64,000 nt of DNA from Exobasidium rhododendri (Eukaryota > Basidiomycota > Exobasidiomycetes > Exobasidiales > Exobasidiaceae), in assembly GCA_026210745.1 (NCBI GenBank), contig CP110631.1, positions 2,790,001-2,854,000 on the forward strand. The letters are read 5' to 3'. The position numbers and the translations under genes are program-made. How positions within the stretch are numbered: position 1 is the stretch's first letter; every line of letters begins with the position of its first letter. The notes below the pieces were generated by a model that had not been told where the DNA came from, did not search any database, and was given only the letters and a program-made list of their open reading frames with translations. Below, piece by piece: positions 43,001 to 54,901 of this stretch.

Positions 43001-46000
43001 CTGACTTTGATGAAAGCTGGAGAAGAAGCATGCGAGTATATCTGGCCAGCGTCGAACACATTGTAGGCAAGCAAGCGATGATCAAGGCCAATCGAATGAG
43101 TGACACGAGCACTGTTCCGAGCAGCTTCGTCGAGGAGTTGAATGTCCTACGAGACACGGTGGAAGTTCTGAGCGAAGAGAAATGCAAGCTTACCAATCGA
43201 TTGAACGAACAGATTGCTCAAACGAACACGCTGCGATCTCTGCCAGGTGCTAATGCGATCTTGAAGAGAGGTGCATTGGACGATGCCTTCTGGCAAGACG
43301 AATCGTTGAATATTTACGCAGCAGAAGAAACGACCTCTTCGCCTGGCAAAAGTAACGGCGGCAATCGAGAGAATTTGGGGGGTGTGATCCAACAATTGGT
43401 CCTGAAGAACAAGGAAGTGATAGGACTGCAAGCCGAACTTGATCGCTTGACGGGTGGCGCTAGTGGCCTGGCAAGTGTAGACGAGGCAGAAGAGAGGGCG
43501 AAAAGGGAGAGATTGGAAAAGACTCGTCAATGGGAGAATCTTCTGGTGGAGATTGCGAAACTAAAGGAGCAGCTTGTTCAAAATGAAGGTATTGTGGAGT
43601 CAAAAGGAAAGGAAATCCGATACCTGAAGAGAGCATTGGAAACAGTCTATGGTCGATTTCAGAGCGGCGTCGGTGTGGTGACATTGAATACTGCACCGTC
43701 GCTACAACCTCAACAGCACCACCACCAGCAAGACTTACTGGAAGCCAACACTTCCTTGGACGCTGATACTATGGCTGCGAAGACCATTGAGAAGCTGGGT
43801 GAAAGGGACGCTGAGATTGCAGACTTGAGAGGGGACGTGGCCAAGCTACAAGAAGAGGTATTGCGAACGACTCAGATGCACAGTAGCACTGAGGCGGAAT
43901 GGCAAGCTTGTCAGCAAATCATCGTGACCAGTCATGAGGCTACAGAAACAGCTTTAAAGAAGGAGATCACGGGATTGCAAAATCGTATAATCCAGCTCGA
44001 GGGAGCGAAAGAGGAGGTCGTGAAAGTAGCGTCTGGAGAAAGAAGCATAGAAGGTGGGCAAACAAAGCGCGAGGAAGATGCGACAGGCGTCTTACTGCAC
44101 CCTGCACCGTCACCGCCGCCGCCGCCTCCCCCTCCCCCACCACCATCGCCAGCATCAACTGAGCTTCTGTCACCTACTGGATTTAAGGACGAGGCGACAA
44201 TCTTCTCCCCACCTCCTCCTCCTCCTCCTCCTCCTCCTCCTCCCCCTCCTCCTCCCCCTCCAGTGTCACCATCATTTACTTTTCTTGGTGATACTCCTGC
44301 ACCACCACCACCACCGCCGCCGCCGCCGCCCCCGTCCACCCTCGACATGGCTCCTCCACCCCCTCCACCCCCTCCTCCTCCAGCATCACTATTCGCCGCT
44401 ATTGCTGGCAATGCGCCTTCCTTTTCTCCGCCGCCGCCACCAACTCCCCCGCCAATGCCTTCAATGGGTAGAAATGCACTAAAGGTACCGCTGCTTCTCG
44501 TTCAATCACAAATGCCCAAGATTCCAGAGAAGAGAAGGAAAGGACTGTTCTGGAGTAAGCTACCGGTCAACGTGATTGTCAAAAGTGTGTGGAACGATCT
44601 TCCGTCGGATAAGGTCGATGTTGGTCTCGAAGATCTGGACAGTCTATTTGCCATCAAAGCGTATTCGAAAGACAACGGGAAGAATGGAGGAGAAAAGGAG
44701 CAGAAGAAGAACACGCCTCGGACTTTGATCGATCTTCAACGATCCCAAAACATTGCGATCATGCTGAAGCGAATCAAGCTTTCCTTTGCGCAAATACGAG
44801 TAGCTTTACTAGAAGTGGAATCGTCTCATTTGACCCTAGAGAATCTCAAAGTGGTACGAAACTGTCTGCCCACTTCGGAGGAAGCTGAATTGGTCCGCGA
44901 GTACATTGGTGATTTCACCCTCCTGAGTCAAGCAGATCAATTCTTCAAAGAGATTGTGGGAATTCCCAAGTTGAACACCAGAGTGGACTGTATGATTTAC
45001 ATGAAGAAGTTCGATCTGGATCTTGAAGAGCTGAAACCGGACTTGAAGATACTTCGAGAAGCTATCAGAGAGGTGAACGAGAGCCGGAAGTTCAAGCTGA
45101 TTCTCAAGAATATTCTCATGATGGGAAACATTCTGAACAACAAGACCTTCCGAGGTGAAGCGAGAGGTTTTGTCTTGTCGGATCTGCTCAAGCTGAGGGA
45201 GACTAGGGCAGAGGTGGTGCCGGGAAGTCGAGGTGTGATTGTGACGCCAACTCTGCTTCACTACTTGGTTCAAGTTCTCAATCGAGTAGATCATAGTCTG
45301 GTAGGGTATTTGGATGAATGTGAGCATGTGGAAGCGGCAGCAAGAGTGAGCACGGTCGGCGTGACTGCTGGCGTTACCGCGTTGTTGAACGGCGTAGATC
45401 TGATCCAGATGGAGGTCGAAGTCCTGAAGAAAGTCCATGTCTCTTCTCGCAATGATCACTTCATTCCCCTTTGCGAATTGTTCCTCCTACACGCCGGTCC
45501 CCGACTGAGGATCCTCCACGATACAAGCAAAGAGATCACGCGAGACTTGCTCACCATGCTGGAGTACTATGGTGAAGTGGAGAAGAACACAAAGCCAGAG
45601 GATTTCTTCTCGTTATTCAGCAGCTTTGGTCAATCTTTAATGAGAGCAGAGGTGGAAGTGAAAGAGAGTGAGGCAAGACTACTAAAGGAAAAGGAAAAGA
45701 GCGGCAAGAACAAGACGATCACTTTGAACTTCATGCCTCCTCCACCGGGACCGTCGGTGGTCACGACAACATTGTTGGCTTCACTGCAGGAGAAGAGAGA
45801 GCCAGAGAGTCTGATCATCGAAGAGGAAGAGGAAGAAGGAGAAGATCAAGCAACAACTCCGATGGCCACGTCACCGCCAAACTTGAAAGAGGACGGCTCT
45901 GTGCGTGGTGCTCGCTATCGATCTTGGGGACAGAGCGCTGTGGCCACTTTGACGGCCACGGAGAGGGGGCGACATGACGACATCGTTCAGCAGCAGTCTT

Positions 46001-46161
46001 CGCTGGGCAAAAGAAGCGCAAGGATGAGCGGAAGAGGTCAGCTGGATGAAGCCATCAAGGAGTTGAGGATGGGCGGGAACAACGGCAGAAAAAGTCTACG
46101 ACGGCAGGAGGGTCGAGGAAATCATCACCGGCCTCTCTCTCGGGTCTTTCTCGATGCCTGA
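40042..46161 (+). CDS. BNI1: Formin (FH1-FH2 actin nucleator, Bni1/SepA type)
   Basis: Actin cable nucleator, 2039 residues in a single exon of 6.1 kb. The N-terminal half carries the GTPase-binding/FH3-type armadillo region (MTRKELVKILMSLRVTLSSAKLVW, CLRTLMNTVPGFNRVLLQPHLINCITYSLKAP, FKLRSQVADLLAALCVLS). Coiled coils span about 1030-1345. The FH1 domain (about 1352-1475) has five poly-Pro blocks that bind profilin-actin. FH2 (about 1490-1885) shows FWSKLP, SQNIAIMLKRI, GNILNNKTFRGEARGF and the terminal KEITRDLLTMLEYYGE region, including the Ile and Lys positions required for actin binding. The C-terminal LDEAIKELRMGG..KSLRRQ resembles a DAD autoinhibitory motif. The fungus-wide Bni1 name is by domain order; paralogue identity is not proven. 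Confidence 0.93.
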   Translation: MSSAVNLLQVLLPDSISILSLSIAIDGGRQPTISDIIYSLLSDQGNSLLLYSVFGNHFDPDSIAKNFQTQESWWIDGKGIAWAIQIVEVSQTNKEWSQEELDSLGDGLVPLSTPVFPFLNALLSSDTDGTLKPSHTSLHAAANGLLEEASPSGFTDFALSSHLHTPRLRLVCGAPGLAVRLRFAHIPEVYDGWDGKIMYLPAPWDGIGPASGAGTRASEVVEAICEEMGIRRVVLQGSKSARVEYALADVVTLQISMPPPPPLKGQVSLPEHLLTLPGLPESYPALYFTISANWLTRLGTVALGFSKHARKNLTSTAALKVDSSHTKDASEKVTLGERAGMFGLWGSGSVRGIAAAPVSAKLSTGDVDLDALADHPLNDAEEDPRNSDTLKGASSSTVDDAVNAKERKDGRGMRSVPSHTATARLSRMFEGWISSSDSFDTTLTPDTAIRAQAITRPLSISGPVELQVEVARTKSISSPIQSPVDWSTANSEGVGNLEEQFEDLMQELAIKGSSRAAMLAIPDDRKRFLIAQNEAAKTPASKMKSTTSPQLTGTASSCQSSGSLADTLSRASTALAWGNRFSMASFTSWSGDDPTASTSSPPTSSSARESFSSSKITSVGTDSDGGESIKPTATGASGGGLWSSWWGTNSDAIEKDDPAYYSRSISSGKMTRKELVKILMSLRVTLSSAKLVWISAFLDEKGLEALEALLQVETLPFINGNTIDLKEMSDVILSESVKCLRTLMNTVPGFNRVLLQPHLINCITYSLKAPSFKLRSQVADLLAALCVLSLNDGHRLVCAALSELRLAAGQRYRFGFLVDSLSVEVHSDDLPSFHTSEEMEEAALWEYRISALVLINALTNSPEDIEERIGLRDEFTRRGLNEIMVALGYVDPPEAILDQIRVYDEERQDDLDDIHERALNSTASLCQDHQFGEAGDILKKVESDFYPKVVDVLRGCNQIIERDVDHQFRSDLFLLVEKFLLQCATMTDFDESWRRSMRVYLASVEHIVGKQAMIKANRMSDTSTVPSSFVEELNVLRDTVEVLSEEKCKLTNRLNEQIAQTNTLRSLPGANAILKRGALDDAFWQDESLNIYAAEETTSSPGKSNGGNRENLGGVIQQLVLKNKEVIGLQAELDRLTGGASGLASVDEAEERAKRERLEKTRQWENLLVEIAKLKEQLVQNEGIVESKGKEIRYLKRALETVYGRFQSGVGVVTLNTAPSLQPQQHHHQQDLLEANTSLDADTMAAKTIEKLGERDAEIADLRGDVAKLQEEVLRTTQMHSSTEAEWQACQQIIVTSHEATETALKKEITGLQNRIIQLEGAKEEVVKVASGERSIEGGQTKREEDATGVLLHPAPSPPPPPPPPPPPSPASTELLSPTGFKDEATIFSPPPPPPPPPPPPPPPPPPVSPSFTFLGDTPAPPPPPPPPPPPSTLDMAPPPPPPPPPPASLFAAIAGNAPSFSPPPPPTPPPMPSMGRNALKVPLLLVQSQMPKIPEKRRKGLFWSKLPVNVIVKSVWNDLPSDKVDVGLEDLDSLFAIKAYSKDNGKNGGEKEQKKNTPRTLIDLQRSQNIAIMLKRIKLSFAQIRVALLEVESSHLTLENLKVVRNCLPTSEEAELVREYIGDFTLLSQADQFFKEIVGIPKLNTRVDCMIYMKKFDLDLEELKPDLKILREAIREVNESRKFKLILKNILMMGNILNNKTFRGEARGFVLSDLLKLRETRAEVVPGSRGVIVTPTLLHYLVQVLNRVDHSLVGYLDECEHVEAAARVSTVGVTAGVTALLNGVDLIQMEVEVLKKVHVSSRNDHFIPLCELFLLHAGPRLRILHDTSKEITRDLLTMLEYYGEVEKNTKPEDFFSLFSSFGQSLMRAEVEVKESEARLLKEKEKSGKNKTITLNFMPPPPGPSVVTTTLLASLQEKREPESLIIEEEEEEGEDQATTPMATSPPNLKEDGSVRGARYRSWGQSAVATLTATERGRHDDIVQQQSSLGKRSARMSGRGQLDEAIKELRMGGNNGRKSLRRQEGRGNHHRPLSRVFLDA
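44206..44260. repeat. (CCT)n repeat encoding poly-Pro of FH1
   Basis: Near-perfect CCT triplets encoding up to 18 consecutive prolines in the formin FH1 domain. The reverse strand shows a long poly-Gly frame that is only a shadow of this repeat. Confidence 0.85.
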
Positions 46162-46416
46162 AGAGAGGGTAGAAGCGAAAGTGAAGGACATTGACGACGT
46201 CTGTATAAGCAGTGTAACACTAAGAAACCACGATGACTATTTTTCCGATTTGCTTCGTCAGCGGGGATTGTATTGAGCTAGATGAGAGTCAAGGCATAAG
46301 GTACGTTCATAAGTGAGATAGAGGCTTATTAAAACAATGAGAACAGGGCGGGAAGACTATGATGAACAGAGGGGAAGAAAGAAGAGAGGGGAGGAGTTAG
46401 AGGGAATATCATCACA

Positions 46417-48218
<1,802 letters not shown>

Positions 48219-48593
48219 TCAGCATTATATACTTCTCATCAAGCAAATTACCATCGCTGTCTTCCCCCCCCCTCACTCCCGAACACCGCTTCTTCACACA
48301 AAGGGAAGCAAGCAACAAAGTCGTCTTTCTACCGCCCACCCCTCCCCAGACAAAGAGAACAAGCAACGCGAAGACAATGGGAAACGAGAGCGAGAGGCCC
48401 AAGCAAGATTGCGCCACAAAATGATTTCCATCTGTGGGCTAAATTGCAGGAGACGCGCGCCCACATTGTCCCCTCCTTCCGATATTGTTTTTTTTGTTTG
48501 CTCGATTCCCTCTACTGGACTTTCCCCCGTCGCGACCCTACGGCACTGGGCCATGCAGAATTCTTTTCTTCCTTCAGCGGGTGCTAGACTGAC

Positions 48594-48697
48594 CTTACTT
48601 TGCGAACAGCTTGAGGCTGCTTCACGGACTTGGAAAGGCCTGGCGTCTTGATGGGACTGGCGACGTTGTTTGCACTGGCGGGGAGAACGGCAGCCAT
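48594..48697 (-). other. Possible alternative first exon of the MAP kinase
   Basis: Minus-strand frame starting at 48697 with MAAVLPASANNV and a TP-containing patch (SPIKTPGLSKSV). It ends with the donor AAG|GTCAGT in phase 2. Joined to the acceptor TTCAG|GTTC at 47712, also phase 2, it reads ..[15 protein letters not shown] and makes a 385-residue kinase with the short N terminus usual for this class. The required intron is 881 nt, far longer than any other here, and covers the whole N-terminal extension of the other model. A second donor (AAA|GTAAGG) is out of phase. Either isoform, or both, may be real. Confidence 0.45.
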
Positions 48698-50264
48698 CTT
48701 CTTTGCGTGTCGTGTTTGAGGTGGGTAAGGTGGGATATGGGTGAGGCTCGAAAAGGGACTAAAGAAGAGCAGGCTGGATAGTGCGACTAGAATGTAAGTG
48801 ACAACTTTGAGTACGAGTCTCAAAGTCTGTGACTAGAAGTTTGTCTAGGGCCGGCTAGACGAGAGAGGTGGTACGAGTGTTGAGTCAGTTGAAGGTGGAA
48901 TTCTTGACTGCTATCGGAGCACGAGAGAAAGCCGAATGGGACGATTGCGCAGCAAACTGTGGTTAATTTTGTGAAAGGAAAGAAATGCTAAGCAGGATGA
49001 CTTTATGGACTAAAGAAGTTGCAAAGATAAGAGAAAGAGCACTGGGCTGTGAGAGTACTGCTTGGCGCGAAGATGAGTCAAAGGTAGGTTTCGTATCGGT
49101 TGAGCATGAGGATCGGTTCTATATATACACCTTTCGGTGCAGCGAGCGAGCGAGCAAGCGAAAGATGCCAGAGAGACAGGTGCAGCGTACATGTGATTGT
49201 GCCCAGGATGGCAAATGACGCCCTCGAAAGGCTGCTAAAGCTTGGCTAGAGGATGTGCTAGTAGTAGCTAAGCGCCACTCGGACAGGGTCAAGTCGATGA
49301 GCTAAGGGGCAGTACTGTATCAGGCGATAGTGTTTTCAATCGTATTCGTTTCCTTCGAATCCTCGCAGAACACCCGCCTAAACATCGGCTCAATGTCGGG
49401 CATCTAATACAAGAGGAGGGGGGTGGTTGTTTTTCTGCACGTAATGCGCCTTCTCTATCAACATGATTCACATCAACTTCTATTCAATGACAGTGCTGTT
49501 ACTGCTTTGCTTCATCAGAAGCTTCCGTTCGTTGAACTACTACTAATAATGGTAGTAGTAGGCGAGCGCACAATAGAAAGATTTGCCTTCCACCTGCTTT
49601 GCCCTACCTTTCGCCTGAGTGTATTGCCTCTCCTCTTAGGCAAAAGCAACGCCCACACACTTTGCCTACCGTAATTTGCCCCTTGCGGAAACAGCCTCTA
49701 GTAAAACGCCATGGGACAGCAGTACATACACTCATGCTTTCTCCGTAGCGTATCTCTAGGACCCACTAGTCATGCAACCAACACGGGAAGACAAACTACA
49801 TCGTGTGTCAGGCATAATGCATTCGAAGAGCATTGAGAAGCATGCGGAATAGGTGGCGAACAGCTTAGCACGTTTTCGTCATTGGCGTATATGCTTTAGC
49901 GTCGAACGCCAACTCCATCTAGGTACCCCCTCCTGGGAATCGGCAACCAAAATCAAACCACGTGGTACGTTGTATGCCAGACGAGAGCGTTGCGGCAGCT
50001 TGTACCATTAGCCTTTGCCAGCAGCTACTCACAAGCATGATTTCTTAGCAGCCTTGCAGGGGGAGATGTGTGCCTCACCCGTCGTCTGACAGAGGAGCAA
50101 TGCTCGCTCTGACTGCCTTTGTAGGTGAGAAGAATACATATCTATCTGCATTCTCCGAAATTGCACTGCAATCTCCGTCCACGCGCACCTTTCTTTTCTT
50201 TTCGGTATATAATTCTTTTGTTGTGACCTTTTTCAGACTTCACTTCTATCAAGGGGTCGAAGGT
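48698..50264. other. 1.6 kb region without a recognisable gene
   Basis: Lies between the divergent MAP kinase and DTD1 genes. Open frames are short and unrelated to known families. It includes a TATATA at about 49120 and a purine-rich stretch at 48960-49030. It probably holds long 5' regions of both genes. Confidence 0.45.
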
Positions 50265-51444
50265 ATGAGAGCGGTACTGCAGAGAGTGACGGGAGCTACG
50301 GTACACGGTGGGTGCGACTGGATGAAAGGGTTGCACGGAGGAATGAGACTGATACATAAGAGAAAGCACAGTTGACGGCAAGCTGATCTCGAAAATTGGA
50401 CCAGGCATAGTCGCTTTGGTTGGCATTGGTACAGGTGTGTATATCTAGGGGACAAGGAGCTCAAGAGCAGGAAGAAGGGGGCATTAGAACACTGCCAAAG
50501 GTTGACGTCAGCAGTCCGTAATATCCTATCTCAGATGACACAGTCAGCGATGTGGTACCACTCTGTCAGAAGATCCTCACCACAAAGTTGTGGAATGAGG
50601 GTGTCACAGCGAAGAGCATTGTGGTGCCTCCTCAGTACGAACACGCCTCTACTAGCGATCAGCAGAGCCTCACACCACACATGCCCATGGAGCCACAACA
50701 AGATGACCAGAACGGAAGTCAAGGCGTCGTTCGATCAGAGCAGGTTTGGGGTGGGAAACCTTGGAAGACGAATGTCATGGATTTAGAAGGAGAAGTGCTT
50801 TGCAGTGAGGAATCAATTCTGAGGAGCAAATCGTCGATGCACTCTCTACTGATCATGTCTGCAGTATCCCAATTCACACTTCATGCTCGATTGACGAAAG
50901 GCACAAAACCAGACTTCCACAGAAGCATGGTGTGTCTTGCTTATGTAAGGCGTAGCTGCCGAACGTATACGTCTAACATCTCTCCAACTTACCGTTTGAC
51001 AGGGCGGGGAGCAAGCAAAGGAGATATACTCTAAGCTCCTCGAGCGCCTCTGTGAAAGCTATCAGAGTGAACGTATCAAAGGTGAATCCATTTGTAGCTT
51101 GCAAGATGTGTTCCTGAGCAGGAACTAAACTTTCAGCGAATCCCCTTCCTTTTCACGCATCTTTCTTCCAGACGGCGCTTTCGGTGCGATGATGCAATGC
51201 AGCCTCACTAATGACGGTGAGTTTTAAAGAGAGAAGATCCATCCTCCTTGCTTCTTTGTCGCTATGACTAAATCTATGCGAATTTGACTTGCGCCGTCAA
51301 CCAACCTTCCATTTCCTTTATCACACAGGCCCAGTGACCATCTGTCAGTTCGAAGATATCTCCGTCATGGAGAGACAGTCTCCAGGGAAAGAATTCGACG
51401 CTAATCTGATTTCCACATGCACTCCATTTCCTCCCCACCAGTGA
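50265..51444 (+). CDS. DTD1: D-aminoacyl-tRNA deacylase DTD1
   Basis: Cytosolic editing enzyme that removes D-amino acids (and glycine mischarged on tRNA-Ala) from tRNA. Eight exons: 50265-50307, 50372-50434, 50535-50600, 50739-50804, 50865-50929, 51003-51081, 51172-51216 and 51329-51444, 180 residues. MRAVLQRVTGATVHVDGKLISKIGPGIVALVGI is the family start. The active-site motif SQFTL follows the exon 4/5 junction, then KGTKPDFHRSM, ERIKDGAFGAMMQ, and the cross-subunit Gly-cisPro motif in NDGPVTI. All seven junctions restore frame. The acceptor at 50738 (GATCAG|AG) was selected by phase. A C-terminal tail of about 30 residues follows GPVTI. Confidence 0.9.
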
Positions 51445-52024
51445 TTGAGACTCAAGAAATGAAAAAGTAATGGACTTCCGAACAGACACCCCACATACGG
51501 TAGCATATTTAGACCAGGTGTCTGCCACGATTTCGTATCATGCAGTGGGAGAATCCACTGTTACTTAATCGATTTGATAGTACACTACTGTACTCCGCTT
51601 TCACAGTCAGTAAAATGAATCTACCAGTGTCACGTCAAAGATTCACCCACTTCCCTTCTTGCTGTTTGACATTTTCCGCAAATTCGAACAAAATTTAAAA
51701 TTTTCGAAATCTTCCCTGAAACTTGTCCCCTTCTAGCGCGCTTTGCCACTTTGACTGGGCTGTTCCCAAGGTTTGATTGATCTGCAGATCTTCCACGTGG
51801 AGCCAGCCCATCCAATCTAGCACATTTCGAAAAAGTTTGTTGGGGGAGGTTTGGGCGAAACTCTCGAAAGACCGTGGTTGACGGTTAACGGGGTTCGCCT
51901 TGGACAGCCGGGTCCGCCCATGCTAATGAGAATGGGAGAGCTCAGTGGAGTGTCAGATAATTATATATAGAGGCAGCGTAACGTACGCCACTATCCTTCT
52001 TCGCACCCACAAACGCTTTCCATC
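51445..52024. promoter_or_regulatory. OLE1 promoter region with TATA box
   Basis: 580 bp between DTD1 and OLE1. A TATATATA element lies at 51962-51969, 56 bp upstream of the OLE1 ATG, followed by a C/A-rich leader. Upstream are GGTTAACGGGGTTCG and G-rich words. Tight transcriptional control of delta-9 desaturases is known in fungi; specific sites cannot be assigned here. Confidence 0.55.
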
Positions 52025-53704
52025 ATGCAGACTTCATCTCAGGAGTCTGAGTTGGTAAACCGAAAGCAACCTGCACCCGGACTGCGAACACCCCCATCTG
52101 ATCAACTGTCACCTCCCGTCTCAGAAGACGAAGGTATCGACAATGCCCCACTGTTCCCAAAGAAGAAATCGGCATTTGCTGATGGCGATATTCCAGACGA
52201 CTATGTGACACGCACTCTGGAACGTGAACCAGCATTGCCTCCCGTCGAATGGAAAAATATCCTCAATGAGATTCAATGGGTCAGCGCCACTATCCTCACA
52301 TTGACTCCCTTGCTAGGAATCTACGGTATCTTCACGACTCATCTTTCAGCCAAAACCTTTGCATGGTCAGTGGTGTACTATTTCTTTTCCGGCTTGGGTA
52401 TCACTGCCGGTTACCATCGTCTTTGGTCGCACAAGTCATACGTAGCTACGAAACCATTGGAATATCTCTTGTCCTTGATGGGCACCAGTGCCGTTCAAGG
52501 CTCCATTCATTGGTGGGCTCGAGGTCATCGTGCTCATCACCGATACACCGACACTGACTTGGACCCTTATGGTGCTCACAATGGTTTAGTTTGGTCGCAC
52601 ATGGGTTGGATGATCATGAAGCCTCGTCGAAAGCCAGGTGTTGCTGATATTTCAGACTTGCGCAAAAACAGCGTCATCAAATTTCAACACAAATTTTACC
52701 TGCCACTCATCATCTTCATGGGCTTCATTCTACCCACCATTGTCGCTGGATTCGGTTGGAATGACTGGCGAGGTGGCTTCTACTACGCCGCCGTCTGCCG
52801 CCTGGTCTTTGTTCACCACTCAACCTTCTGCGTCAATTCATTGGCTCACTGGCTTGGAGAAGCTTCCTTTGACAACAAGATGACTCCTCGCGACCACTTC
52901 ATCACCGCTCTCGTCACTGTCGGAGAAGGTTACCACAATTTCCACCACCAATTCCCTATGGACTACAGAAACGCGGTTCACTGGCATCAATACGATCCCA
53001 CTAAATGGTTTATCGCCACAATGAAGTTTGTCGGATTGGCGACGCATCTCAAGAAGTTCCCCGACAACGAAGTACAAAAGGGCCGCGTTGCCATGCAATT
53101 GCAGAAGCTGAATGATCAACAGAGCGCTCTCAAGTGGCCAAAGAATTACAACGATCTGCCCGTCATTTCGTGGGACGACTTCCAGGAAGAGTCAAAGACG
53201 AGAAAGCTGATTGTCATTCACGGTTTCATTCACGACGTCTCCAGCTTCATGGATGAACATCCAGGTGGACGACACTTGCTCACTGGTAGAATCGGAAAGG
53301 ATGCTTCTGTTGCATTCAATGGTGGACTATACAATCATTCGAACGCAGCGCACAATCTCCTGTCCATGATGCGAGTCGGTGTCATTGATGGTGGATACCA
53401 GCTTGCCATTGATGACATGAAGAGAACTGAAAGGCAAAGAGAAGCTGCTTCTGCTGCCGCAACTGCCACTCAAACGTCAACAAACAACGAAGAGAGCGCT
53501 TTGACCAAAGACGCTGCATCATTGCCAGTTGAACCGGTGGATGAGTACTCTACTCCAATTCCAACCAAGGATGAACGTCAAGTGGACGCCAAGGCAAGGG
53601 CCTATGTGCCACCTGGCCAAGTCTACACGATTCTCAAACGGGGTGAACTCAAGGCAAATTCAGTTGCCATCCAAAGTGGGGGCAAAGTGGGAAGGCTGTT
53701 ATGA
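52025..53704 (+). CDS. OLE1: Delta-9 acyl-CoA desaturase with cytochrome b5 domain (OLE1)
   Basis: ER-membrane stearoyl-CoA desaturase making palmitoleate and oleate. Single exon, 559 residues. The three histidine boxes HRLWSH, HRAHHRY and EGYHNFHH ligate the di-iron centre. Membrane segments surround them (ILTLTPLLGIYGIFTTHL, VVYYFFSGLGITAGY, LPLIIFMGFILPTIVAGFG). Residues about 375-470 are a cytochrome b5 domain with GFIHDVSSFMDEHPGGRHLL and the second haem His in NHSNAAHNLL, so the electron donor is fused as in yeast Ole1. The N terminus is a disordered, Ser/Pro-rich cytosolic part. Identification is secure. Confidence 0.97.
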   Translation: MQTSSQESELVNRKQPAPGLRTPPSDQLSPPVSEDEGIDNAPLFPKKKSAFADGDIPDDYVTRTLEREPALPPVEWKNILNEIQWVSATILTLTPLLGIYGIFTTHLSAKTFAWSVVYYFFSGLGITAGYHRLWSHKSYVATKPLEYLLSLMGTSAVQGSIHWWARGHRAHHRYTDTDLDPYGAHNGLVWSHMGWMIMKPRRKPGVADISDLRKNSVIKFQHKFYLPLIIFMGFILPTIVAGFGWNDWRGGFYYAAVCRLVFVHHSTFCVNSLAHWLGEASFDNKMTPRDHFITALVTVGEGYHNFHHQFPMDYRNAVHWHQYDPTKWFIATMKFVGLATHLKKFPDNEVQKGRVAMQLQKLNDQQSALKWPKNYNDLPVISWDDFQEESKTRKLIVIHGFIHDVSSFMDEHPGGRHLLTGRIGKDASVAFNGGLYNHSNAAHNLLSMMRVGVIDGGYQLAIDDMKRTERQREAASAAATATQTSTNNEESALTKDAASLPVEPVDEYSTPIPTKDERQVDAKARAYVPPGQVYTILKRGELKANSVAIQSGGKVGRLL

Positions 53705-54901
53705 GGAATCTTTTCCCACTCGTCCTCTCTGTCTCTTCCCCTCCCGTTCTTTTTCCATATCTCATGTATCTGCTGTAACGACCCTTGTTGATGACAATGT
53801 GTATATTTTATCGTACTCTCTCTCTGATCCACCTCTGATACTGCGATGAGATCCTTTTCTGCGTCCGCCTTACCAAGAGGGAGCGCCCACCCCATGACGT
53901 TTCGCGTAAGCCATCTGTCCTCCTAGCCACGCGATCAGAACGGAAGAACAGATAATCGCGTGGCCCCTCCTCGGATTGTTTGTCACTCATACCCTCGTTC
54001 GAATAGCGTTTGTCCCAATGTGACGATTAATTAGAAGTTGGATGTAAGCTAAAGAAGCAAAGGTCGAATCCAAGTTGAGTCTCCGAAACGCAGACATCAT
54101 AGCATTCAAATCATACGTGTTCCTAACTGATGACGCAAAAGATCTTCAGCGCAAGAGCAAGAAAAAGACACACTAGCGCTTTTCTGCGACAGCTTCAATA
54201 AAAAATTGATTCTTAGTAGAAGACATTATGACAACGCGTCTAATACAGGAAAGTGATGACCGTGTTGAAGTGTTTCTAGTCCCCTGCCTTTTCAAATCCA
54301 GTGTCGCAACGGAAACCCCCACATATTATTCGCGCTAAGGGATATATCATAATTTAGATTTGACTGACAATATCTACTTTCTCTTCAATTTCTCGTTTTT
54401 CTTGCTCAAACTTCTATTCGGTCCTATTTCTTTTTTTGAATCTTTTCTTTCCCTCTTGTATTTTCTTTTGGCCTAGACAGTGGGGTATCATTATGACCAT
54501 TCGAGACCAGTGCTCCGCGCTTGTGGGAAGCTCTTCCCCCCGGTTTTCAATCTCCTCCCCTCGTCAATCTCTTATTCAATCACTTTTTGCCGCTGTTCCC
54601 ACTTTCTCTTTGCCCTCTCACCCGACACCCATCTCTCCGACCTTCAATTCCACCACCTCTTTCCCGCTCTCCTCAAGACTTCTCCTCTCGGTCTCCGGAG
54701 CGCGTCTATCCAAGATCAACACCAGGATATTTCCAATCTCCAATCATAGTGAGAAGGACAGTCGACAATCTATCAATCCTCCCTGCCGTCCACATCCACC
54801 TGAGCAGTTATCTTTTCTCGACACTGTCGACGTGCAGTGCCTCGACATCATCAAATCAGCTTCTTTTCGAACCGACTCCTTGAGAAGGACTCTCTATAGC
54901 A
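53705..54901. other. 1.2 kb intergenic region OLE1 / four-helix membrane protein
   Basis: Left end holds the OLE1 3' UTR. The part from about 54360 to 54900 is strongly CT-rich and probably the promoter and long leader of the downstream gene. Short plus-strand frames within it are pyrimidine-tract artefacts. Confidence 0.45.

Noticed and set aside
43932-44411. Minus-strand 159-residue frame rich in poly-Gly
   Set aside because: Exact shadow of the formin FH1 poly-Pro repeat; no independent coding signal.
54053-54075. tRNA B-box-like word GGTCGAATCC
   Set aside because: No T-stem pairing, A box or acceptor stem around it.
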